A DNA stretch of 42,547 bases, taken from positions 1 through 42,547 of the forward strand of contig NZ_BPQO01000043.1 of the NCBI RefSeq assembly GCF_022179285.1, read 5' to 3'. The notes under the pieces are model-generated. The model was not told the origin of the DNA. It ran no database searches and saw only the letters and a program-made list of their open reading frames with translations. Shown here piece by piece: positions 17,459 through 24,235 of this stretch (its first letter is position 1; every line of letters begins with the position of its first letter). The DNA is from Methylobacterium hispanicum. GTDB taxonomy: Bacteria; Pseudomonadota; Alphaproteobacteria; Rhizobiales; Beijerinckiaceae. Both the position numbers and the translations under genes were made by a program.

Positions 17459-17533
17459 TCAAGCGGTGCCGTTACCGCCCATGGCGCCGTAGACCTCGCC
17501 GGTGACGTAGCTCGCCTCCTGACTCGCGAGGAA
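17459..17533 (-). pseudogene. Relic: C-terminal 24 codons of a third SDR gene
   Basis: On the minus strand this stretch reads FLASQEASYVTGEVYGAMGG and four more residues before a TGA. The SYVTGEV...GG ending is the standard C-terminus of classical SDR enzymes. Immediately upstream in this frame is a stop, and the preceding sequence has no SDR similarity, so only the tail of the gene survives. It lies eight bases after the VOC gene, convergent with it. It marks a deletion or recombination breakpoint at the edge of the accessory region that follows. Confidence 0.75.
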
Positions 17534-18077
17534 CGATCAGGACGTTGTGGCCGCCCGAACCTGTCGTTCCACGTCGATGGTAGCTTTTGAAGGCAAAGCG
17601 GCCATTCTCGTGGCTCTGTTCGAAAGGCCGCTTATGGCGCGAAGCCGAACAAAATGGGGCGAACTCCTGACGCATAGCGGCCCCTTCACACCGCGACCTT
17701 CGTCGGCGGCTTCGACACGGGAGGCGGACGTCGTAGAAGTTCTCATGAGCTCGCTGATTGGGCGCATGCAGCGCATGCCGTGAACCCTGCGATCAAGATC
17801 ACCAACAACCCGGCTTGCCGCTGCTGACAGTGCCGACGCGTAGCTATTTGATAGCCGCCCCAACTATCCGCATTCGGACCCCAAAGTTCTGCATCGGATA
17901 AACCTTGCTGGTGAAGGGGCGCCACCGAAATGGCGGCCCATCAAGCTAACATCTGTGGCTGGAGGACAGCCATTCTGGCGGAACGCAACCTCTGCGCTGC
18001 AGTTTTAGGCTAAGGTTCACAGCCCTCCAGGCCATCACCGACCCTGAACCAAACTCGCGGCTACTGAGCTCTCTCGG
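17534..18077. other. Non-coding stretch, less GC-rich, with one hairpin
   Basis: About 540 bases without a convincing gene. GC is visibly lower than in the flanks. AAGCGGCC (17596-17603) pairs with GGCCGCTT (17626-17633) around a 22-base loop. Short open frames here have poor codon bias and look like degenerate intergenic sequence. It probably represents remnants left when the third SDR gene was lost. Confidence 0.6.
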
Positions 18078-18779
18078 CTAACCTTGGACGCTGCTGAAGG
18101 CGTCCCCATGGCGCCCGACGACCTTCCGGACGTTCTCCGAAGTCCAAGCACCGCCTTTGAGGCTGCGAACGCCCTCAATGTTCAGGCGCTCGGCAACCGC
18201 CTGCCAGCGTCCGGCTCCCTCCGGTATGGCGGACAACGCGCGTGCGATGCCCGCATAGGCCTCCCGGCGCAACTCGCCCATCCGTTCGCGCTCCGCCACC
18301 CGTGACGCTTTGAAGTGGGCAACCGGGTCGAAACGCCGTCCATCGACGGTGATCGGGTCAGGCGACAGCGCGATCAATTCAAGGCCAAGCTCTTCGGCGT
18401 GATGGCGGAGATGTGGGTTGCTTCGCCACAGGTTACGTTCCTCGAAGGCGACGTAGGCGAGCACCGCGTGTTGGCGTGCGCACAGGCGGCGGGCTTCCAC
18501 TAAAGCTTCCCGCACCTCTTCGGTTGCCCGGTCGGTGCGTACGTCCATGAAGGCGATCTCGCCGACGAGGCTGAGTGCCTCCGCCCGGACCCACTGCTTC
18601 ACGCGCTCGCGCTGGTAGCGGATCGTCCGGCTGGCCCGGGCAGCGCCATTGATGTCGCTGGGCAGGCGTCGGAAGTCGGCCCAGGTGACCGGCAGAGTCC
18701 AGTAGAATCCGACACACGCTGACTTCAAGCGCTGCGCTCCCGTCCGCCGGTCCGACCCGGACAAATCCGGCGGCACCAT
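18078..18779 (-). CDS. Resolvase-like protein without a recognisable catalytic serine
   Basis: 233 residues from ATG 18779. After a segment with FYWTLPVTW, the middle (RYQRERVKQWVRAEALSLVGE, then TEEVREALVEARRLCARQHAVLAYV, then ELGLELIALSP) follows the order of helices and strands of the serine-recombinase catalytic domain. The C-terminus (AVAERLNIEGVRSLKGGAWT...VRKVVGRHG) closely resembles the short recombinase-domain pattern 'LNxxGxRTxRGGxWTxxxVxxVL'. The N-terminal YxRVSTxxQ motif with the nucleophilic Ser is not present. It may be a DNA-binding regulator derived from a recombinase. It is divergent from the 129-aa DPxGR-domain gene; a truncated copy of its 5' end and promoter region lies at 19332-19497. 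Fold assignment is by eye. Confidence 0.72.
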   Translation of the reverse strand: MVPPDLSGSDRRTGAQRLKSACVGFYWTLPVTWADFRRLPSDINGAARASRTIRYQRERVKQWVRAEALSLVGEIAFMDVRTDRATEEVREALVEARRLCARQHAVLAYVAFEERNLWRSNPHLRHHAEELGLELIALSPDPITVDGRRFDPVAHFKASRVAERERMGELRREAYAGIARALSAIPEGAGRWQAVAERLNIEGVRSLKGGAWTSENVRKVVGRHGDAFSSVQG

Positions 18780-18849
18780 CCCTCGCAGGCTACGGCGAGT
18801 TACGGTCGTTCATCAACAGCGGGACACGAGACCTGGAACCAACAACACC
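18685..18849. repeat. Copy 1 of a duplicated 5'-end/intergenic segment
   Basis: Covers the first codons of the resolvase-like gene and most of the divergent intergenic region. It aligns by eye, with small gaps, to 19332-19497. Shared blocks include GACCGG, CCCGGACAA(A/T)(T/A)CCG and ATC..(C/G)CGC.GGCT(A/G)CGGC. Confidence 0.65.
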
Positions 18850-18895
18850 GCTGAAGTCGTGGGGCCGTAACAATAACAATGTGAGGACAAAACGA

Positions 18896-19285
18896 ATGTC
18901 GAATATCAAGCATGATAGCGCGGATTCCGAGCAGGTGCATCAGGATTACATTGCTGTCACCGTCGAGGCTTCTCGCGCCGAGGACGATTCGGAGCACGGG
19001 GCGGAGGAGCCACAGTCGTTCGGAAGCGCGAAGGGGCACAACCTGTACGCCGGGCTCAGCCTCCGCGATCAGATCGCTCTCGGCGTGGTGCCGGTGATCG
19101 AGCGCGGCTGTGATCCGGCGGGACGTCCGACCATTGAGCTCGAGGTGACGCTGGATCGCCAGACGCGCTTCTTCGACATGGCGGCCGGGGAGGAGGCGGT
19201 CCTCCACGTGACCTGCCTCGGCACCGAGGGGGTGTGGCAGCGGCTGCGGGTTCGCAAGGTGATCTGGAATTCCCGCCGCGCCTGA
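18896..19285 (+). CDS. Unknown protein with C-terminal DPxGR domain (129 aa)
   Basis: 129 residues from ATG 18896, with GAGGA at 18883-18887; a GTG at 18881 would add five residues. The N-terminal ~45 residues are acidic and probably disordered. The C-terminal ~65 residues (from DPAGRPTIELEVT to WQRLRVRKVIW) form a beta-rich unit that recurs at the C-terminus of the 328-aa protein at 19583-20569. I do not recognise this domain. There is no signal peptide or membrane segment. It is divergent from the resolvase-like gene, and the pair forms a module that was duplicated. A strong hairpin follows the stop, so it is probably transcribed alone. Confidence 0.75.
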   Translation: MSNIKHDSADSEQVHQDYIAVTVEASRAEDDSEHGAEEPQSFGSAKGHNLYAGLSLRDQIALGVVPVIERGCDPAGRPTIELEVTLDRQTRFFDMAAGEEAVLHVTCLGTEGVWQRLRVRKVIWNSRRA

Positions 19286-19291
19286 AGCGAC

Positions 19292-19319
19292 GGGCCGGGG
19301 TGGGCATCTGCCCCGGCCC
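19292..19319 (+). terminator. Strong hairpin terminator
   Basis: GGGCCGGGG (19292-19300) pairs perfectly with CCCCGGCCC (19311-19319) around a 10-base loop, seven bases after the stop of the 129-aa gene. No long T-run follows, but position and stability fit a terminator. Confidence 0.65.
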
Positions 19320-19331
19320 TCATGGACCCGG

Positions 19332-19497
19332 ATGACCGGTAGCATCCAACGGAACCAAACGCCCGTCTGTCTCGCGCGGCGCTTCGGCCGACCACGCTGC
19401 TCCAGCCGACGCCCGGACAATTCCGACCCGCTGATCTCCCGCGGGCTGCGGCACGGTAGCGTCTCTCATCAGCAACGAGAGGCCAAGCCAAACACCC
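19332..19497 (-). pseudogene. Relic: 5' end and promoter region of a second resolvase-like gene
   Basis: On the minus strand the stretch encodes GVWFRWMLPVIRVH, matching the VGFYWTLPVTWADF start region of the gene at 18078-18779. The bases beyond it match the intergenic region of that gene. The rest of the coding sequence is missing: the copy stops at the terminator of the 129-aa gene. The original start codon is not preserved. It sits divergently upstream of the 328-aa DPxGR gene, exactly as the intact gene sits upstream of the 129-aa one. Confidence 0.65.
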
Positions 19498-19582
19498 CCA
19501 AAAAGACGACAGTCACAACCGGCGCTCGAAACTCTCGTAACGAGATTTCCAAGCCGCAACCGAAATCGAAGGATAGGCGACG

Positions 19583-20569
19583 ATGGGCAAGAATCAGACA
19601 GCAGAACAGGCCGAAACGGATAAGTGGGAGACGATCAGCAACCTCGAAAACCCCTACAGTTGGACGGGGGCGTTCCCGCCCGATGAGTCGAAGCTGCAGC
19701 GTCGCATCGCGAAGAACCCAATCGGGGCTGCACTTGAGTGTGCCGCGCAGGTCCAGCAGACTCATGATAGCTTTCGAGAGGAACTCTACGGCGGCCTGCA
19801 GTTCGCCTACGCTATCGCCCGACACCTCAGCACGGACTTCAATGCGTTCAAGGAGTTTTATAGTCTGAGTTTCTTCCAAAACGGCAAGCGGAAATTCAAG
19901 GTATCCAAGCAGCACAAGAACGCCTTGCGGCACGTCATGAATTTTGTCTTCAATGCGACGAGCGAAGTGGCGCGCAAGCGGACCGGGAAGTACGCGGCGG
20001 CGCTCGGTGGGTACATGCGCCAGGGGATGCCGGCCCACATCGTGGCGGAGCAGATCAAGGCGGATGGCGGCATCGAAAAGTTGTACGAGATCAGCGTCGA
20101 GTTGGAGCTCGCTCGGGCGAAGCGCGTCCGCGGTTCTTCGAAGGGGCCGAACCCGGACTTCCTGATCGACGACGAACCGGTGCACCTGGGAGGCAAGGCG
20201 CGGAAGACGCCGGACCAGGACTGGAGCCTGGATGGCCTTGAGGATGACCCGGGCGAGTGCACAAACGACCCGTCGGAGGGCGACCTTAAGGACGATTTGG
20301 TCGACTACCTACACCTCGGCAGCGAGTCCGAAACCGAGCCGCTGCTGAAGCAGGGCCAGGATCCGAGCGGGCGAGAGACGATTATGCTCGAGGTGACGCC
20401 GGAGATGAAGAAGCGGCTGCTATCGGTGAAGGCGGGACAGCTTGTGATGATTCGCCTCGTTGGCATGGGGATGGAGGAGAGTGCCGATCCGGATGAGGGT
20501 TGGGTGCGATTGCGGGCGCGGCGAGCGTTCCGCTGGCCGGCCGGTCGCGTCAAGCCGTCAGTGCACTGA
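19583..20569 (+). CDS. Unknown protein with C-terminal DPxGR domain (328 aa)
   Basis: 328 residues from ATG 19583, preceded by AAGGATAGG. The N-terminal ~180 residues are helical with many Lys/Arg (HLSTDFNAFKEFYSL, KVSKQHKNALRHVM, a region starting TSEVARKRTGKYAAAL), suggesting a nucleic-acid or protein-binding unit. A middle acidic linker (~200-255) is rich in Asp. The last ~65 residues repeat the domain of the 129-aa protein (DPSGRETIMLEVT, then a Val/Leu-rich stretch, then GWVRLRARRAF). GC is lower than in core genes (AAG, AAT and TTT are common in the first half), consistent with acquired DNA. No family was recognised. It is convergent with the gene at 20608-21258. Confidence 0.78.
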   Translation: MGKNQTAEQAETDKWETISNLENPYSWTGAFPPDESKLQRRIAKNPIGAALECAAQVQQTHDSFREELYGGLQFAYAIARHLSTDFNAFKEFYSLSFFQNGKRKFKVSKQHKNALRHVMNFVFNATSEVARKRTGKYAAALGGYMRQGMPAHIVAEQIKADGGIEKLYEISVELELARAKRVRGSSKGPNPDFLIDDEPVHLGGKARKTPDQDWSLDGLEDDPGECTNDPSEGDLKDDLVDYLHLGSESETEPLLKQGQDPSGRETIMLEVTPEMKKRLLSVKAGQLVMIRLVGMGMEESADPDEGWVRLRARRAFRWPAGRVKPSVH

Positions 20570-20607
20570 TCGACAGGAGCTGGGGCGGCGAGGCTGTCCC
20601 GGCTCTC

Positions 20608-21258
20608 TCAGTCTCGAACCAGAACCGGATGACGCCACGGTTCCGTAGCCGGCCTGGGCTTGCTGTCGAGCTCAGCCGAGGACGGCGGAAGCGTCAAGAT
20701 GTCGTCGAAGTCGGTCCGCCCACGCGCCAGCGCCTTGAAGTTGTAGGCGTGTACGTAGTCAAGATCGCTCACTATGGGGGTGGCGGTGAGCGAGACGAGG
20801 GGTCCGCCGCGCGGGCAGTAACGTGCGCCCGATGGTCCGAGGTGCGAGTCGAGCGGTTCGCGAAGGCGGCCCCCCGGGGGCATCACGGCAACGCCTTGGT
20901 AGTGCAACCCATCGTTGGGCAGCAGATCGCGCCAAGCGGAGCGGGCACTGACCTTGGCCCGCTTCGCGACCGGGAAGTCCGGGGCGAGGATCCACACCGG
21001 GCACCAATCCCGGCGGCTCGGGGCGCGCCAGTTGCGCCACACCCGCTCGCAGAGCCAGCGATGCGCCCGCTCGGCCTCACGCTTCATCTGGGCAAGGACG
21101 GCGTCGCGACGGCCCCCAAGATGCCGATACTTGAGGACGAGGAGGTAGGGGGACCAGCCCTCGGCCACCAGCTCGATAGCGATCTGGCCGTAGCCGCCGG
21201 TCAGTTGATTGATCTGATTACTGCGAGAGAGACCATCCGGGAAAGGGGGCTGGGGCAT
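20608..21258 (-). CDS. Accessory protein with weak Rep-like features (216 aa)
   Basis: 216 residues from ATG 21258. It is rich in Trp and Arg, with a KYRHLGG segment, an (M)KREAERAHRWLCERVWRNW helix, WCPVWILAPDF, then NDGLHYQGVAVMPPGGRL and, later, YVHAYNFKALARGR. The last two segments recall the 'LHxHG' strand and Y-x3-Y-x2-K motif of rolling-circle replication initiators, but the second His is Gln here, so the resemblance is weak. It may be a decayed Rep, an element-borne regulator, or something unrelated. No signal peptide or membrane segment. It lies in the accessory region, convergent with the 328-aa gene, and a G-rich tract lies just upstream. Confidence 0.6.
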   Translation of the reverse strand: MPQPPFPDGLSRSNQINQLTGGYGQIAIELVAEGWSPYLLVLKYRHLGGRRDAVLAQMKREAERAHRWLCERVWRNWRAPSRRDWCPVWILAPDFPVAKRAKVSARSAWRDLLPNDGLHYQGVAVMPPGGRLREPLDSHLGPSGARYCPRGGPLVSLTATPIVSDLDYVHAYNFKALARGRTDFDDILTLPPSSAELDSKPRPATEPWRHPVLVRD

Positions 21259-21631
21259 ACCTGGATCTCCTGTGGGTGAGGCTGCCTATTGGGATGGGGA
21301 TGGGGATGCGGGGGCTCTGCCATGAGCCATGCTCGAGGAGGCAGTGCTCTACCGAGCCGGTGTGCTCAATCAGCTCTCTTTCGACACACCTAAACATTTG
21401 CACGCCCGAAGACGTACACTCTAGCGCCGAGTACCGCGCGCCGTCTTGTGGCAGCTTCCAAAGCAAGCCGGCAGTGTGCAAGCACGAAATTAGTTTTACT
21501 GGTTTGCCGGATCGCTCACAGCGCACATAGCCGCCCGGCCGGAGGCGAGCTACGACCGCGAATCTTAAGAGTATCGATTGATTCCGTGGCGGAGGTTGGT
21601 TCCGCAACGCCGTCGATGCTGGGGATGGTTG
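21259..21631. other. Gene-free stretch upstream of the Rep-like gene
   Basis: About 370 bases between the start of the Rep-like gene and the stop of the anti-sigma gene. Apart from the G-rich repeat at 21291-21314, I see no gene, hairpin or clear promoter. Base composition is more mixed than in the flanks. Confidence 0.6.
21291..21314 (+). repeat. GGGGAT tandem repeat / G-quadruplex motif
   Basis: Four G-runs (3, 4, 4 and 5 G) separated by AT, AT and ATGC within 24 bases on the plus strand. This satisfies the intramolecular G-quadruplex rule. It lies 33 bases upstream of the start of the Rep-like gene, in its likely promoter. Confidence 0.75.
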
Positions 21632-22399
21632 TTACAGAGCCTGCGACGCAGCCCCTTTCGCACGGCCGATGAATAGGATCCGGCCCGTCGGGCGACCGAT
21701 GGGCGAACCAGCCTCGGGTTCCAGCGTGATCTCGAACAGTTGCCCGTCACCGATGGCTTCCAGTCGCTCCGGCGGCAGGCGGATCGCTCCACCCGGAGGC
21801 AGCACGCCGAGGGAGACCGGACCGCGAGCCTGATCCCACAAGGTCCAGAGTTGCAACGCGCGCCCGCTTCCGGGCTGCACATCAGCCAGCGGTAGCGACC
21901 GAACCGCGCCATTCTGTGCAACTTGTATAAGCCATCCCGGGCCGCTCTCCTGCCCAAGGGCGTCGCGGCTCTGTAGGATCGCGAAGTACCGCGTCGGGCT
22001 CTCGACAGGCGCTGACATGCGGCTCAGCAGGATCGCTAGAATGAGCGCGGCGGCCGTGGCGAGGCCCGTGGTGGCCCGCCACAGAGAGGGGCTGTGCCAC
22101 GCCGCCCGCATTATTCCGTGCTTCGACCGCGTGAGCGCGGAAGGCGTGGTCCGACCGAGTGCATGTCGGCGCGTCACGAGATCCTGCTCGATCCGCGCCC
22201 ATTGTGCAGGATCGACTTCGGCCATTCCAAGAGCGGAGGAGGCCGGCAGCAGGCATTCTTCCCAGAACGCGACGCGGCGGGCCATATCTGCATCCGAAAG
22301 CAGAGCCCGCTCGATCTCCGCCGTCGCTGCCCCGTCGAGCAGGCCTAGGACGTATTCACCCGCCAGAACATCGCGGCCTTCCGGATCGCTCGGGATCAT
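21632..22399 (-). CDS. RskA-type transmembrane anti-sigma factor
   Basis: 255 residues from ATG 22399, which overlaps the sigma gene's TGA as ATGA; an ATG nine bases upstream is less likely. The N-terminal ~90 residues (LAGEYVLGLLDGAATAEIERAL, then VAFWEECLLP) form the cytoplasmic sigma-binding domain of the RskA group. A single membrane segment lies near 108-128 (TTGLATAAALILAILL). The remainder is the periplasmic RskA domain, with the motif LQLWTLWDQARGPVSLGVLPP. It holds the neighbouring ECF sigma factor inactive until the periplasmic part is altered, probably by proteolysis. Translational coupling through the overlap keeps the pair in balance. Confidence 0.92.
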   Translation of the reverse strand: MIPSDPEGRDVLAGEYVLGLLDGAATAEIERALLSDADMARRVAFWEECLLPASSALGMAEVDPAQWARIEQDLVTRRHALGRTTPSALTRSKHGIMRAAWHSPSLWRATTGLATAAALILAILLSRMSAPVESPTRYFAILQSRDALGQESGPGWLIQVAQNGAVRSLPLADVQPGSGRALQLWTLWDQARGPVSLGVLPPGGAIRLPPERLEAIGDGQLFEITLEPEAGSPIGRPTGRILFIGRAKGAASQAL

Positions 22400-22935
22400 G
22401 ACAGGCAATCCTTCAGGGCGATAAGGCTACGGCGGACCCACGCCTTCACGGTCCCGAGCGGCGTTGCCAGCCGCTCGGCGATCTCAGACTGCGACAGTCC
22501 TTCGACATAGGCGAGCAGGATCACCCGCCGCCTGTCGGCGTCGAGCTTCGCAAGGCATGCGTGCAGGCGCGCTCCGTCCTGCGCCGCCGCCAGCGCGGCG
22601 AAAGGATCGGGCGCAGTGTCGACGATCTCCGCCGTCTTTGCCTCGTCGATATCCGTCTCTCGACCGGCGGCACGGATGTACTTCAGCGCGCGGTGTCGCA
22701 CGATGCTGGCGATCCAGGCGCGACCTGCACCGCGGCTACTGTCGAAGCTGCCGGCGCGCTCCCAGATATCGAGAAACGAGTCGTGGACGACTTCGACGGC
22801 AACGTCCCGCCGCCGGACGATCCTAAGCGCGACGGCGAGCAGGAACCCGGCCTCGCGGTCATAAAGTCGACGCAGCGACGCAGGGTCCTGGCGGGCGCAG
22901 CCCTCTAGGGCGGACGCATGATCGAACGGCTCCAT
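22396..22935 (-). CDS. ECF RNA polymerase sigma factor (SigK-like)
   Basis: 179 residues. Region 2 (LRRLYDREAGFLLAVALRIV, then VVHDSFLDIWERAGSFD) recognises the -10 element; region 4 (LLAYVEGLSQSEIAERLATPLGTVKAWVRRSL) holds the helix-turn-helix for the -35 element. The length and the pairing with an RskA anti-sigma place it in the SigK-like ECF group. It overlaps the anti-sigma gene by four bases and lies 59 bases after the DUF4394 gene, all on the minus strand. By analogy with other proteobacteria, it likely transcribes its own operon, including the exported DUF4394 protein. Confidence 0.93.
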   Translation of the reverse strand: MEPFDHASALEGCARQDPASLRRLYDREAGFLLAVALRIVRRRDVAVEVVHDSFLDIWERAGSFDSSRGAGRAWIASIVRHRALKYIRAAGRETDIDEAKTAEIVDTAPDPFAALAAAQDGARLHACLAKLDADRRRVILLAYVEGLSQSEIAERLATPLGTVKAWVRRSLIALKDCLS

Positions 22936-22994
22936 GATCCTCCCGGCACTCGGCAGGACCGGCTAGGTGGCCGGTCCTGCATCTGCGGAGCGAA

Positions 22995-23774
22995 CTACGA
23001 CTTGGGCAGGATGGCGATGTCGCGGACCTTGCCAGACACGCCGTCGATCTTGGCGACCATCTCGCCCTTCCCCGTGGCGAGATTCACCTTGTAGAGCGTA
23101 TCGCCCACGATGGCCCAGGCTTGGTTGCCGCCCTGTCCGTCTGAGAGGATGTCGAAAGCCACCGCCTCGCCGGACATGCCGAGCATGCCGACGGTGTTGA
23201 GGATGCCGTCGTTCGGCGGAGCCTGCTTCAGCAAAGCGCCGGAAGCGTCAATGTCGAACAAGGCCGTCTCCTTCGTGCCCTTAAAGGCATTGGTGTAGGC
23301 ACCAGCCATCACCTTCGGCGTCTTGTCCTTCATGGTGTCGGTTTCGGCGAACTTGAGCTGTCCGTCCTTCGTGACCTTGCCGTCGTCGACGTTGGCGCGG
23401 AGATTGGTCCCGTCCGAACCGATGATGCGCAGGCGGTCGGCGACAGGATTGAAATCGACCATGGCCGCGGTGCCGGCAGCCAGCGTCGTATCGAGCTTCG
23501 ATTTCGCCGTGGCCTTACCCGACATCGGATCGACCGTGACGACGCTGCCGTCCGAGATCACCGCGTAAAGCATGCCATCTGCCGGCCGGACGTCGATGCC
23601 AAGGACGCTGCCGCTAATGCCGGTGATCGTCACCGTTTTCGTGACTTTCTTCGCGGCTGTGTCGACATGCGCCAAGCTGGCGTCGCCGATGAGTGCCGCA
23701 ACGGTCTCAGCACGCGCAGCGGTTCCAAAGCAGGTGCCGGCCAGCAGGCTTGCAGCGATCAGACTCAGTCGCAT
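22995..23774 (-). CDS. Exported DUF4394 protein
   Basis: 259 residues from ATG 23774, chosen because GGAGAA lies five bases upstream; an ATG four codons earlier overlaps that site. A Sec signal peptide (RLSLIAASLLAGTCFGTAARA) precedes a mature part of repeated short beta segments (VLGIDVRPADGMLYAV, MVDFNPVADRLRIIGSDGTNLR, then a late VAFDILSDGQG). This pattern defines DUF4394, a beta-propeller-like periplasmic domain of unknown function. In other bacteria it is commonly encoded beside ECF sigma / RskA pairs, as here. It probably belongs to the envelope response controlled by the sigma factor. Confidence 0.92.
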   Translation of the reverse strand: MRLSLIAASLLAGTCFGTAARAETVAALIGDASLAHVDTAAKKVTKTVTITGISGSVLGIDVRPADGMLYAVISDGSVVTVDPMSGKATAKSKLDTTLAAGTAAMVDFNPVADRLRIIGSDGTNLRANVDDGKVTKDGQLKFAETDTMKDKTPKVMAGAYTNAFKGTKETALFDIDASGALLKQAPPNDGILNTVGMLGMSGEAVAFDILSDGQGGNQAWAIVGDTLYKVNLATGKGEMVAKIDGVSGKVRDIAILPKS

Positions 23775-24235
23775 GGTGTTCTCCATCTGCCGCGGATCGG
23801 CATCGATGGCGCTAGCCGTGGGCTGGGTAATCGGATGCAGCCAGGGTCAGATATTTCTGCGCTCGCGTTCAGCGTGCGCGCGTGAGAGCCAGTCAGGTAG
23901 TCAGCTTTGGCGGTGTTGGGTCGTGATCGGAATGGCGGCTCGGTGCATAACAGCTGGTCCGCTATTGAAAACCTGCATCAAAAAACCGGACGTTAGCATG
24001 AATTGCGACGCGTGACGGCTTTGCGCCATTAGCGGACTTCCGACCGAAGACACTGGGATGTTCGTTTGGAGTCCAACAGCTGCCGTTGAGATGGAATGGT
24101 TGGTCCTACGGCCACAACGTCCTGTCGGCAGGGCCACGAAAGGGCGGTGAGGCGAGCCGACAATCCCCCCAGACTTGCGGGATGGAGGGGTCGGGGATCT
24201 GTGCCGGGCGACGCTCGAAGGCCTTCACGCAGTGC
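23775..24235. other. Gene-free stretch between RND pump and DUF4394 operon
   Basis: About 460 bases. It should hold the end signal of the pump operon and the promoter of the sigma operon. I could not place a convincing ECF promoter. The middle is less GC-rich, with short open frames that look like degenerate intergenic sequence. Confidence 0.55.

Noticed and set aside
17534..18077. Short open frames on both strands as genes
   Set aside because: Weak codon bias, no ribosome sites, and sequence typical of degenerate intergenic remnants.
23901..24137. 78-codon minus-strand open frame between pump and sigma operon
   Set aside because: No ribosome site and atypical codon use; it looks like intergenic debris.
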